Under the pieces are notes generated by a model. The model saw nothing but the letters and a program-made list of their open reading frames with translations, did no database searches and had not been told where the DNA came from. The position numbers and the translations under genes were made by a program. Below are positions 1 to 11,500 of a stretch of DNA of 64,000 nt, in pieces. Positions within the stretch are counted from its first letter, which is position 1. Each line of letters starts with the position of its first letter. Origin of the DNA: Klebsormidium nitens (Eukaryota > Streptophyta > Klebsormidiophyceae > Klebsormidiales > Klebsormidiaceae); the NCBI GenBank assembly GCA_000708835.1, contig DF237032.1, forward strand, positions 1 to 64,000. Reading direction: 5' to 3'.

Positions 1-89
1 ACCCTAAAACCCTAAAACCCTAAAACCCTAAAACCCTAAAACCCTAAAACCCTAAAACCCTAAAACCCTAAAACCCTAAAACCCCAAAA
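1..89. repeat. Telomere repeat array, CCCTAAAA type
   Basis: Ten exact tandem copies of CCCTAAAA run from base 2 to 81, followed by one copy with a T-to-C change (82-89). The complement is TTTTAGGG, the telomere unit first known from Chlamydomonas and also reported from some streptophyte algae. The C-rich strand reads inward from base 1, as expected for a left chromosome end. A short stray copy of about 14 bases lies at 120-133. The array is short, probably because the assembly stops inside the telomere. Confidence 0.95.
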
Positions 90-837
90 CGATGACGTCA
101 TTTCCGAAAATTGCAAAAACCCTAAAACCCTAACCTTCATATTTAGAAATTTTCGCATATTCCGAAAAGCACGGAAAATTTTTGACGCGAATGCATCACA
201 ACGTGGTCTGATACCTGAAAACCTTCTGTTTTTCACTTGAAAACACAAAAAAGTGACGTCATACCCGAAAATTACGGAAACTTTTAAAATCGCGCGATAT
301 ATCTATTAAAATTTTGCACAAATCCTGAAGTCGCACGCAATGATGAGTGTGACCGTACTACGACACCAGCCGTCCGTATGTCAAAAATATATTTACGTAA
401 GTTCGATCAAATCATGCATATCAGATTCCTCATCTTGCATTGAAGTTAGGAAAAGAGTACATGAGAAACAGTGATACCGCTCGAACATATATGTATACGT
501 ATTGCCAGAGGCGACTGCATGATATTCTTACTCTTAGCACTTTGAATAGTATATAGACTCATATTAGTATACGCGTTGCCAAAATGCATGATCATCAATT
601 AGACATAGGCGGAGGTTGCCAGAGTTGCCCGCGACGTTGCGCGACTTTCTGCGATTCTTCGCGACTTTACGCGACTGCTCCGCGACCGTACTAATGGGGG
701 ACTACTAAGCTTCAATGCCCCTCCGGGAGATATGTTTTCAAGCAAGTTTTGTGTTTAGATGCTTGTGATGCTCCGCGACTTTACGCGACTTTCCGCGACT
801 TTCCGCAACTTCCGTCCGCGACTTTCACCGCGACTCT
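90..837. repeat. Subtelomeric degenerate repeats, no gene
   Basis: I see no coding region here. Two related units, each with a TGACGTCAT palindrome followed by CCGAAAATT, lie near 92-115 and 252-280. From about 625 to 835 a loose tandem repeat of roughly 10 bases, close to TTCCGCGACT or TTTACGCGACT, recurs at least ten times with substitutions. Open frames here simply follow the repeats. Confidence 0.6.
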
Positions 838-1472
838 GCACGGGCTAGTTATATGCACTTTCCGGGGTCGTGACAGTCCGTCGACGGTCGGGGAACTGTT
901 GCCCAACGGTTGCCCGACCGTCGGGCAACAACTCCGCGATATATTTGAAAATGTCGCAACACTCTTGCGACACTGCCTCAGTAATTTGCCCGTAAATAGG
1001 GGCAAATTAAAAAGACAATTACACGGCGTTTCAATTTCGCTCGATGACACACTCTCTACTTCAGGTGTTAAGCAGCCTAGGACATTAGAAACATACTGTA
1101 ACTTACAGCAGAGTGTGTCAATTGGGCATTTTAAAATGGAAATGGTGTCAATGTGCTTCGACAATGTGCTTAATTTAACAGGGTTGAATAAGTCGAGTCT
1201 CCGGAGCCCGGCACTCGAGTTTGACCTCCGGCTATCGGCAAAATCTGAGTCCAGGATCGGAACATTGTAGGCTGAAAGTTTGACTCGGCGGTCGGTTATG
1301 TCAACCCCGTATGAAAATCGAACGTCGAAAAGGTACTTCCGGTGTTGCGACAGTGTCGCGACAGAGTTGCAACCCTGTTGCAATGTTGTCGGTCAACCGT
1401 TGGGCAACGGTTCCCCGACCGTCGACGGACTGTCGCGACATCGGGAACTGCATATAACTAGCTCGTGTGCGA
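838..1472. mobile_element. Fold-back (MITE-like) element with long inverted ends
   Basis: The left end (about 838-922) and the reverse complement of the right end (about 1389-1472) match over some 80 bases with a few mismatches. Both contain CTAGTTATATGCA, then GACAGTCCGTCGACGGTC, then TTGCCCAACGGTTG. Between the arms are about 460 bases without a convincing gene. Inside the left arm is a second palindrome built on GTTGCCCGAC. Long inverted ends around a non-coding core fit a non-autonomous fold-back DNA transposon. I could not identify clear target-site duplications. Confidence 0.6.
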
Positions 1473-2939
1473 CCTCCGGGTCCAGGATAGGCCTAGAAAT
1501 TATGGCCACAATGCCAGAGCTCCTTCCGACGCGATCAAGATCGGCTTGATCGAAATCAAGCTCCAGCTCCAATTGATCTAGCTTGACCGTCCGACGGCGT
1601 ACATCATGGGCCAAGTTCAATCGATCTTTAAAAGGTTGAATCATGAAAGAGAACATATCATCATGGCATGCCACCATGCGGCCAGCTAGTGTAGGCATGG
1701 CCTGCGGCATCATTGCATGTATCATATACGTCTCCCGGCTTGGCATATATTTACATACGCACGTGCACCTTGAGCCTGCGGAAACTTGCCGACCTTTCTT
1801 GATTGCCTGGCGGCCACCGTCACGCAGTTCTGCCAGGTTCTATCCGCTATACTATACATTGCATCATATGCAATATCAATACACCAATACACTAGACGTC
1901 GGATAATATAGATTCATAGTCGATCAATCATTGAATAACCAGTAATCTTGATAGAGTTATGTGCATTGCCGGATTGAGTTTTATGCATGCATGCTGAATT
2001 TGACCATGTGAGTGAACTTCAGAAGGGTTAAAGTGGGCGTGGGACCCGCGGGTCCCAATTTGATCGTACGCCGAGAATTCCACCGACTCCGATCAGTGCG
2101 AACGGTCGCGATTGGTCGTGACATCAGAAATCGTCAGCGTACCGGAGTACGTAGGTCACTACGGTACTTTGAAAGGTTAGAGGTATACCGCCGAAGTTGT
2201 ATGACGTCACGGCATACTTTGCCCGGTACAATCAAACTAGATGTACATAGGGCCGTTCGATGATCCCCAAATTTTCTTGGAGAATCTTGAATCGTCGGAT
2301 GGCCTGTCCGGGGTCGAATTAGGTGCCCGGCATGGCCCCAAAAGCAAGCCTTAATAGCTGGGTGTGGCAAAAAAGAAGAAGCAAAGTAGTTGTGATTTGA
2401 ACCCGGGACCTCGGACCTTTTGGCCACGTTTAGACGAGCGCGCTAGCCACCTGAGCTGCGGCGACTCGGTTGATTCCTGATTTAGGGAGCAAGCCGGTAT
2501 TTTAGGGAAAATACCGGCTTTACACCCCGACGCCCACTTTAATATTAGAAAAACCCTTGCCGATGGCTGGCCCCATAATGACCCAATCATCATGAGTCAA
2601 GATCAATGGCATTCATACAACCACTTTTGCATGGAATTGAATGCGATCTCAACAGATGTCGAAAAACAGTTCAGTGTAGCTAGGTGGATGTCTTACTTCA
2701 AGCAAGCAATGGGGCAGTCGATTTTATGATTTATTTAGGAAGACCCATTCGATTGGGCAAACATGCTCGAAACGACCTTCGAGCACTGGATGCTTTGTAT
2801 GCATGTTCCAATCGACCAATCAATGTGGCAACCGGTCGCCACACTGTTGTCAAGTAACTGTCGAGACTGCTCGCGCTTTGACTGGACCACAACCTTTTCA
2901 TGATGCGACTCTCACGTGTCAATTCCTGACCAGCCTAGG
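1473..2939. other. Subtelomeric spacer downstream of SEC24
   Basis: No convincing protein gene. The stretch 1640-2000 is AT-richer and full of short palindromes (CATG, GCATGC, CATATA), like the islands found between convergent genes further in. A tRNA-derived segment at about 2384-2462 is listed separately. The rest, up to the SEC24 stop codon at 2940, shows nothing I can name. Confidence 0.5.
2384..2462 (-). repeat. tRNA-derived Pol III-like unit (SINE or tRNA relic)
   Basis: Read on the minus strand, this has an A-box-like GCTCAGGTGGCTAGCGCGC, a spacer of about 33 bases, and a B-box GGGTTCAAATC. This is the internal promoter layout of tRNA genes. The bases after the B-box do not pair back to make a proper T stem, and there is no matching acceptor stem, so it is not an intact tRNA. 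A tRNA-derived SINE head or an old tRNA pseudogene fits best. Confidence 0.5.
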
Positions 2940-5900
2940 CTACGCCTTCTGCTGGACCTGCCTGTGGAGGGTGCTGAGCCAGTCGACGTAGCTAACCCCC
3001 CCGACCCCCCTGTCCTCGACCAGGCCCTGGTAGAAGAGCGCCTCACGCGGCTCCCCTTGGCGCACCAGCACCAGCGGCGGGTACACGCCCGCGCCCTCGC
3101 GCTGGTGCGCAATCAGCGCCAGCAGCTGCTGCGACGTTGCATTCTTCTGGGGCGTCAGCACAACCTGCAAGAAACACCACGGCGCTTAGCGCTGCCTGAC
3201 GTCTATGTAGCCCAAAAGTAAAGGGAGCATGCGAGACTCGTTTGGAGCCATCACAATCTCTTACGCAGTCACCTGGTAAGGTCGCGGGTGACCCACCTGG
3301 GTGAGGTCGGGCAGGCCTGCGGCTTCCGCCCCCAGGATGCTGGCGGCGTACTCGGGCGGCAGCTGCTTGCCCAGCCACAGCACCATGCGCAGGCCGTCGT
3401 CTAGCAGGAACGCGCCGCGCACGTCCAGCCGCTCCGCGCTCAGCGGCAGCGCCGCCGGCACAACCACCGTACCGTCAGGGCCGGGCCGCCCCACCTGTAC
3501 ACAAAGGGACAGACCGTCATTTGGGCGCAGACAACGACAGTTCCTCCCCCTTCGTGTTAGAGAAGGCCTCATTGCTCGGCACTTACGTGCACTCCCACTG
3601 GGCAGGCTGCCACCACGTGAGGGGGGCGCACCCAGCGGGCTGGGGCAGCGATGGTGCAGGACGCCGGGCAATGAGGTTTGAGGGGCGTGCGTTGCGGTAT
3701 TCGGGCCGTACCTCGGGGGGGAGGCCGTCCACACGGAAGAGCGTGGGGTAGAGCAGCTTGAGCAGGCGCGGCACGCTTAGCGTCATCAGCTCGTACCCCA
3801 CGAAGCTGCGCTCGTCGGGCGTCACCTGCGCACACCACGTTGCACGTCAGATGAAGGAGGCCAGCAGCCTAGCAACCGGCAAGCATGCCATGGAGTAAGC
3901 AGGCAAGTGGTCCCAGCAGCAAGGGGCAGCCGCGCTCGTCGGGCGCTCACCTCCTGGAAGCCGCCCCGCAGCGGCGTGGCCTTGGTGACGGCCAGCGCGT
4001 AGAGCGGCAGCAGGCGCAGCGTGTCCGGGTAGATGAGCCGCCCGCCCGCGGTGCGCAGCTGCGCGGCGGGGTACAGCTGGCGGTACTCGCGCAGCGCCTG
4101 GATGGCCTTGGCCGTCACCACGCCGCGCGCCGCCTCGAGGCGGTCCGACAGCGACTTCTCGACGGCCAGCTTGGCCAGCACGTTGACGCACGCGGCCGCA
4201 TCGGCGGCCTTGTACATGTCGCCCAGGTCGGCCACGAGCGGCGCGGCGAGCGTGTGCACGCGGATGCGGCGCTCGCCCGAGGAACTGGTATAGAGCAGCG
4301 CGGACTGGAAGTAGACCGTCTGCTGCGGGACGAGCTGCTCCTCGTGGCTGATCTGGATGGCGAACGCCTTGTCCTCGTCCACGCACGGCAGCGCCAGCAG
4401 GTCCGTGGAGCGGATGAAGAAGTGCCCGTGGAAGCTGCTGATCTTGAGCCCCTTGCCGCACCGGATGCGCATCACCGCCTCCCACGCCGTCTCGCGCTCC
4501 AGGTCGTGCTGCAGGTCCCACGCAAAGCGCGCTCCGTCCGCGGCGGGGGTGAAGCCGGGGTAGAAGTACACCTGCCCGCCCGTGTAGCGCGGCAGAGTGC
4601 CTGCACACCCACCGCGCATGTCAGTCGTGGACAACAGAGGCAGAGGGGGACAGCAGCGGGCCAAACCAGGGCACCTTCCCCGGCAGTTACTGGAGAAGAA
4701 ACCCATAGGACTTGACCGTTCAAAATCGCGAACGACAGGCAGAAAATCGTATCGGCAGCTGTTTTCATGGGTTCGGCGAGCGTCCACTGCAGACAGCGCT
4801 TACAAGACAAGCGGTGAATGTGTAATCGCATACTGCGTTTCAGGCCCCTTAACGGAGGCCAGCCCTGCCTTGCCTCCCCTGCCAGGGATGGCGCATGCTC
4901 ACCTAGGGACGCCACGTCGATGTACGAGTTGGCGAAGAGGTAGGCATTGACCCCGATCTGCACGCGGCTGAACTCGGCGGCCGTCTTCTTGTAGAAGGCC
5001 TCCTCTGCGATGCGCAGTGTGTGCTCGCGGTCGCTGCCGTAGAGGCGCGGGTCGTCCCCGCGCGTGCGCAGGCGGCCCGGCCCCAGGCTGGGCAGGCCGG
5101 CCTGGAAGAGCAGCACCTTGCCGCCCAGGCGCGCCAGCAGCAGGTGCGCCGCGCTCAGCGCAGGGCCCAGCGCGGCCTCCAGGTTGGTGCTGCCCGCAAA
5201 GAAGGCGGGCAGGCTGGTCAGCAGCGCATCCACCACAGCGCGGCTCTCGCTCAGGTTGACCAGCAGCTCGTCGGGGAGCGGCAAAAAGGGGTCCTCCAGG
5301 TCGGTGACCACGAGCATCTGGGGCGCCGCCAGGCTGGCCTTCAGGTTGTAGAAGTGCAGCGTGCTGTCGAAGGTGACGAAGCCGATGCGCGTGCGCGAGT
5401 CTCCGGGCAGCCGGTCCAGGCTGGCGCGCACCGCACCGCACAGCAGCTGAACAGGCGGACAGGTCGAGGTCAGAGCGGCGCAGGAGGACAGAGCAGAGCA
5501 CGCGGAATCTGCACTAGTCGCAAAAGGTATAGCGAAGGGAGAGCGACGGAAGACGAGCGAGCAAGAAAGCAAACGATGGTGCACTCCATGTTGAATAAAC
5601 CAAGATCATGCTGGCCGCATGCTCCAAGACGAACTCACCGGGAGCATGCCGGAGGCGACGGCGTTGGCGGAGACGTCGATGACAAAGAGGTAGGCGGGCG
5701 GCATGGGCGGGCGCACCATGTACTCCTGCGGCGCCACAAACTCCACACTGCCGCGCGCCAGCTCCGGCCGCTGGTCCGCGTCCTGGCGCCGCCCATTGGC
5801 GTCCAGCGCGCAAAAGTACTCCACCGGCACTGCGCACCACCCCGCAATTACGTAGGCTGTCAGCGTACAATAAAATGCTTGGGATATAGGGGCTGCTGAA

Positions 5901-7594
5901 AAGGGAGTATGAGGCCACCAGTGCAGAAAGACTGGGCCTGATCGGGCCTCCCATTAACGTATCCGCACCCACCTTCGTTAAGCAGGGCGCAGACATTGCA
6001 GCGCCAGCGGCGACCCCCATCGGTGAAGGTTACATACGGGTTGACGTATGTGCGGCAGCGCCGGCAGCGCACAATGCCTGAAGGGCCAAAGTTGACCACG
6101 GGGACCTCCTCCTGAAAAAGAAGCGACACAACACTATGCGTCAACTCCCTTCAATCCAAGAGCACTGCCAAGCGGTCAGAAAGAACCCAGGCAACCAAAC
6201 CTGTGCCGTACTATCATCCCATCGATGTCAACAAGGCGCAGGTGCGCTGGCTAGACGACAGTTCTGTGGCACGCTCACCCCTTTCTGGGGTCGCGCGAGG
6301 GGCTGCAGCACGGCCCCCAGCGGGAGGTGCCAGCGGGCGCGCAGGCTGCCGGAGCTGGGGATGGCGTTGCAGGTCAACCGGAAGAAGGTGGGCGGGCTGT
6401 TGGCTGCCGCTGTGAACGGCGGCACGTCGGCAACCGCCAATGGCCGCGGCAGCGCCTCAGCATTCGCGACTGTGTCCGTGGCCCCCCCGGGCCCCATTTG
6501 CGGCGTGAGGGTCAGGCTCTCAAAGTCCTCCACCAGCGCCTGCTGCTGGCCGTAGCCGTACGGGCCAGGCGCAGGGGGGTACCCCGCTGTGGCCGCCTGC
6601 TGCTGAAGGAGCCGCTGGCGCGGGGACTGCGGCGGGGGCTGGCTGGGCACGCCAGGCTCGCCATACGCAGGAGGTGGGCCGGCAAAGGGGACCGCAGCGG
6701 GGCCAGGGCCGGGCCCGCCAGCAGCAGGGCCACCCACCCCGAAAGAAGGTGGGGGCCGCACAGCACCCAGCGGAGCGGGGGGCGGCGGGCCCATCTGGGT
6801 GACAGGGGGGGCATTGTAGCCGGTGTAAGGGCTGGGGGCAGGGCGGACGGGGGCGGCTCCGTAGGTTGGGCCGGGAGTGGGGTAGGCGTTGTACGCAGGA
6901 GGCCTCACAGAAGGACCGGGAGGCTGCCCGTAAGGAGGTGGCGGCCCGGAAGGCTGGCTGTAGGGTGGGGGCGGGCCTGGAGGTCGGGCCATGGCAGGGG
7001 GCTGGAAAAAGGGAGTAGGGGGGCCCTGACTACTGGGGCCAGCCGGCATGGCAGGGGGGCCCACAGGGGGGGCACCGCCAGCAAAGGGAGGGGGGCCTGG
7101 CACCCCAGGAGCAGCATAGCGGACGGGACCAGGCACACCAGGAGGGGGGGCGCCAGGGGCAGGCGCAGAGGGGCGGAATGACGGGACGGGGCCAGGGGGG
7201 CCAGGCGGAGGGGCATTAGGCTGCGGCTGGGGGGGCTGGCCTGCACGTGCACACACAGACAGTCAGGACAGGCAGCCAGACAATCAGAAGAACAAACAAA
7301 ACCACCAGCCAAAGCAATGCAAGAGAGGGAAAGATGAATTGAATGCTGCTCCAGAGGTGCTAGTCTTTAAGCAACGGGAGTTAACCAGCACAGGTACGGG
7401 TGTGCAGCTTTGATTGCTCGATAGCACGAAGGACCAGTGCATGCATCCATGGTCCAGATAGCAACCTGCAACAGCATGCATAGGTGCGCAGATGCGCACA
7501 ATGCTCATGTGCCGCTGAGGCCATCCCCACCTGGTTGCTGTTGCTGCTGCCCCGGCTGCAAGTACGGCGGGGGAGGCCCAGGGGGGCGCTGCAT
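2940..7594 (-). CDS. SEC24: SEC24, COPII cargo-binding subunit (A/B-like paralogue)
   Basis: SEC24 partners SEC23 in the inner COPII coat and selects cargo leaving the endoplasmic reticulum. Nine exons: 7594-7531, 7240-6279, 6111-5973, 5829-5639, 5446-4903, 4600-3951, 3825-3712, 3494-3297 and 3164-2940. They sum to 1028 codons plus stop, normal for plant SEC24. Domains in order are: a long Pro/Gly/Gln-rich N-terminus (about residues 1-330); the zinc finger with CRRC and CNVC pairs; the trunk (vWA-like) domain, with [16 protein letters not shown]; the beta-sandwich and helical domains, with [10 protein letters not shown] and [16 protein letters not shown]; and a gelsolin-like C-terminus with [15 protein letters not shown]. 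All junctions are GT-AG and in phase. The start is the first Met of a short Gln/Pro-rich exon and is less certain than the rest. It lies head to head with a second SEC24. Confidence 0.93.
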
Positions 7595-8505
7595 TTTGGG
7601 GGCAGTAGGAAACGGCAGCAGTCCACCAGCACCAAAAGTTGCGGTGCAGATCTTTCCCTCAAACAAGGATCAGACCAAAGCGGCACACGACCTTTGTCTG
7701 CAACAACTTCCACCACGTGTTCAGCGCAAATCGAGGTTATCCTCAAGTGGTCGGGCAGCTACGCAAATCTCAGCAGTTGCTTTTAGGGTCGAAAGCCTAG
7801 CCTATGCAAATCGGACCACGATTTTGTGCACCGAATGGAATCCTGCCTGTACAGCACCTTGTATGCTGCACAGGAATGGCGAAAGCTCCGGATCAACTCA
7901 ACCAACAGAGGTGGTGATGACCGTTGTCGTCAGGCCGAGCAAGTGAGCACCTCAACTTCAGCTGCAAAAAGGCTCCGGCCACGATGCTAAGCAAACGAGG
8001 GCGGCTCACGGTCCATTTCCATGACCGCCATCCTCTCTGCAGGAGTGCTGGCATAACGTTTAATTCTTCCAATGATCAACTTCAAGTTCAAGTTCAAGGC
8101 TGGCAAGCTGGAAGAATTCTTATTTTTGGCACAACTGGTCCGTTACAAAATCGCCAAATTGTGGTGGCATACGTCCTCAAAAGACCTGATTCAAGATTTT
8201 GTTGTAGGATGATTTAGCCTTACATCAGATCGATCGGCGACAGGTCAGATGCAAATCAAATTGCCATACTGATAGCTTACATAGGGCGTCGTAATCAGGC
8301 AGCCTACTTGAAACGCCCCTCCGACTCGGGATCGGAGTCTGAGTAGCGACGACGGTAGCGTATCTTGTTCTGCCACTGCAAATTGCAGCTTGCTCAGTTG
8401 CTGACAGTGATTGCTGCGCAATCGGGGTGGCAAACGGTTGTGCGGGCCACCGTCCGCTGCCTGAGCTCTCAGGTGAGGCGCAGATTGAGCATTTGAGATC
8501 TTGCG
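7595..8505. promoter_or_regulatory. Shared 5' region between two divergent SEC24 genes
   Basis: These 911 bases separate the two SEC24 start codons and must hold both 5' leaders and promoters. I see a short CTTCAAGTTCAAGTTCAAGG microrepeat at about 8080-8099 and no clear gene. I cannot place a TATA box with confidence. Control of both genes from one bidirectional region is inferred from geometry only. Confidence 0.5.
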
Positions 8506-11500
8506 ATGGCGTCTCCTTACCCGGGCGGCTTCGCTTCCCCCCCTGGCTCCCAGGGCCCTCCATTTTCTGCCCGCCCCGCCCAACCTGGCGCCCCCGTCCA
8601 ACAGAGCCCACCAATTGGCAGCTCTTTTGCCGGCGCCTCTCCTATGGCCGGTCCTTTCCAGCCCCCCGGCACGGCAGGTCCGCCGTTTGGCACCCCCCCG
8701 CAGCCTGCCGCTCCCTACCCCGGGGCTGCTCCCAGCCCAGCTGGATCAGCGCAGGGCCAGTACGGAGCCTCCCCGCAGAGGCCCTCAGGGCCGTATCCGA
8801 TGGGTCCCTCTGCGCCGGCTGGTGATGCCTACGCAGGGAGGCCTGCGGGGCCACCGGGTGGTGCGCGGCCGTATGGACCCCCCCAAGCACGGCCAGGGTT
8901 TGCAGGGCCGCAGGGAGGCCCTTCTGGCGCCCCAGGTTATGGAGGACCGCCACAATTTGGCGGGCAGATGCAGCCTGGGGGCGGCCAATTCGGGCAGGCG
9001 CCGCCCCAGCCAGGGATGTTTCGTCCACCAGGGGGCCCAGGGATGAGCGCGGGCCCTCCCGCTGCGCAGCCGGGAGGCTTCCCCGGGGCCCGCCCCGCTG
9101 CAGGGCCCCCTCCCCAGCAGGCAGGACCTCCTTCGGCGGCGCCAGGGTATGGGCCGCGGCCAGCCGGCCCGTCTCCCCCTCCTCCGCAGATGGCGGGGCA
9201 GCAGCAGAGCGGGTACGGCGGCCCCGGCAGCCAGCTGGGTGGGGCTTTCCAGAACCTGCAGATTGGCACAGGCTCCCCGTCCGCCACCGCTCAGCACCCA
9301 TTTGGGACCGGCGGCGCGGCAGCGGCAGGAGCGCAGCGCAGGGTATACCCGCAGGCATACACCACCGGGGGGCAAGGGCAGCCGCCAGCCAATTATGTGA
9401 GGGGGCAACGCTGGCTGTCTGCCTGCCACTGTCACCGGACTCCAGTCACCATGGCTCTCAGCCAGGGAGCACCATCTCCAGCAGTTGATCGTGATGCAAC
9501 CTTGCTGCGTGCTTCTGATTGCCGCCTTCCACCTGTTCAGTCTGACAAAACCCTAGGTGGAGACTGCTTGTTGAACGTTCTGCATATGCAACTCAATGCT
9601 TCTTTGGAAAGTAAGCCTGGGTATCACTGTGCTTTTGAGCTGATCAGGAATACTCAGGAATTCGTTCCGTTTGGAATCGAGGCTCCATTGAATGGAGCTA
9701 TATATATTGTGTGGCGAAATTGAGAAGCTGCCATCAGGGTTACACGGCTCTGAATGCTTGTTTTTGACCGCTCCCCACTGAGGCCTTTGTTGGTTCACTG
9801 CAAGTATAGTTAGCGTGGCCGGCCACACAGGGGGTGGAGAAAGTGGAGACGGTATTCATCCCTGCGCGGAAGATACTTGTGAAGATGTAGAGCAACGTCA
9901 GTAAGGTTTCAAGGGGCTTTTATTGCTGATTGGCCTTGAATGCTGCATTGGAAAGACAATTTACGATGGTTCTCTAGCCCCTGTCTTCTGGTCCAGTGCC
10001 CTGCGTTGACTGGTTGCTCTCGGCCACTTCTCCCAGGCTCCCCCCCCCGGCATGCCCAGCATGACCCCCCCCGCCCCCGCACGCATGGCCGCCCAGCCGC
10101 GCACCTCCCCCACCGGCCCCAGCCATATCGACCCCACACAGATCCCGCGCCCGCAGCCCGCGGAGACCATTGCGGTGTTTGAGACCCGCGTGGCGGGCGC
10201 CGCGAACCTGCCCCCTCCCGCCACGGGCGCGTACCTGGTGCGTGACACGGGCAACTGCAGCCCGCGCGTGATGCGCGCCACGCTCAACCAGGTGCCCGCC
10301 GCGGAGGACCTGCTCAAGACGGCGGGCATGCCGCTGGCGCTGCTCGTGCAGCCGCTGGCGCTGGGCGACCCGCGCGAGGAGGCGGTGCCGCTGGTGGACT
10401 GCGGGGAGGCGGGGCCGGTGCGGTGCAGCCGCTGCAAGGCATACATCAACCCGTTCATGCAGTTCGTGGACCAGGGCCGCAGCTTCACCTGCAACTTCTG
10501 CAACATGAAGAATGAGACGCCGCGCGACTACGTCATGAACCTCGGCCCAGACGGCAGGTCAGCCTGCATCCACATCACAGTGGGCTGCCAGTGTGTGCTC
10601 TGAACACGAGTGCCGTTTCTGTGCTGGGGGTCATCTCTTGGAGACCCTGGATTGTCCTTCGGATGCCTCCGCTTGACAGCATGTCAGTCAAGCATGCCCT
10701 CAAAGTTTCGAGTCGGTTTGCTGGCTAGTTTGACCACAACAAGAGTCGCATTCAGACTTTCGCTTACTCCTTGCACGCTCTGCATCTGACTGGTGCCTTC
10801 CTTCTTATACAGGCTTTACTCTGTGGAAACGCCAGATTGTATTGAGTCGTTCAACGATTAGTCAGTGCTTACTTGCCACTAAAAACTCTCGCTGACGACC
10901 TTCTTATACTGCGCACAGACGACGTGACGTGCTGGAGCGGCCGGAGCTGTCCCGCGGGAGCGTGGAGTTCGTTGCAACGAAGGAGTACATGGTGCGCCCG
11001 CCCATGCCGCACACGCTGCTCTTCCTCGTCGACGTCTCCCTCAACGCCGTCACAACAGGGTCAACCGCGGCGTGCTGCAGCGCCATTGCGCGCGCGCTGG
11101 CCGACCTGCCGGACGCGGACACTACGCGCGTGGGCGTGGCCACGTACGACTCGAGCATCCACTTCTACAACATCAACCCCAGCCTGGCGCAGCCGCAGAT
11201 GCTCATCGTGCCGGACGTTAAGGACCCGTACGCGCCCCTGCCGGCCGGGCTGGCGGTGCCGCTGCCCGCAGCGCGTCAGCACCTGGGCACGCTGCTGGAG
11301 GCGCTGCCGTCCATGTTCCAGAGCAACCGCGTCGGGGACTCCGCTATGGGCTCCGCCGTGAAGGCCGCCATGCTCGCGCTCAAGGCCACGGGGGGCAAGA
11401 TCCTCGTCTTCCAAGCAGGTCAGCGCGCCAACGCAGTGCGGTCTTCGCTCTTCAGGAGCCGAGATTTCATGGGGCATTGACTAAACCAGCCATGGTCCCT

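Noticed and set aside
749-1383. Open frames of 170-200 codons on both strands of the subtelomere
   Set aside because: They follow the repeats and inverted ends of the fold-back element, have no recognisable domain, and mirror each other across strands.
3885-5899. Long plus-strand open frames opposite SEC24
   Set aside because: They are antisense shadows of GC-rich SEC24 exons: Arg/Ala/Gly-rich, with no domains, while the minus frame is clearly SEC24.
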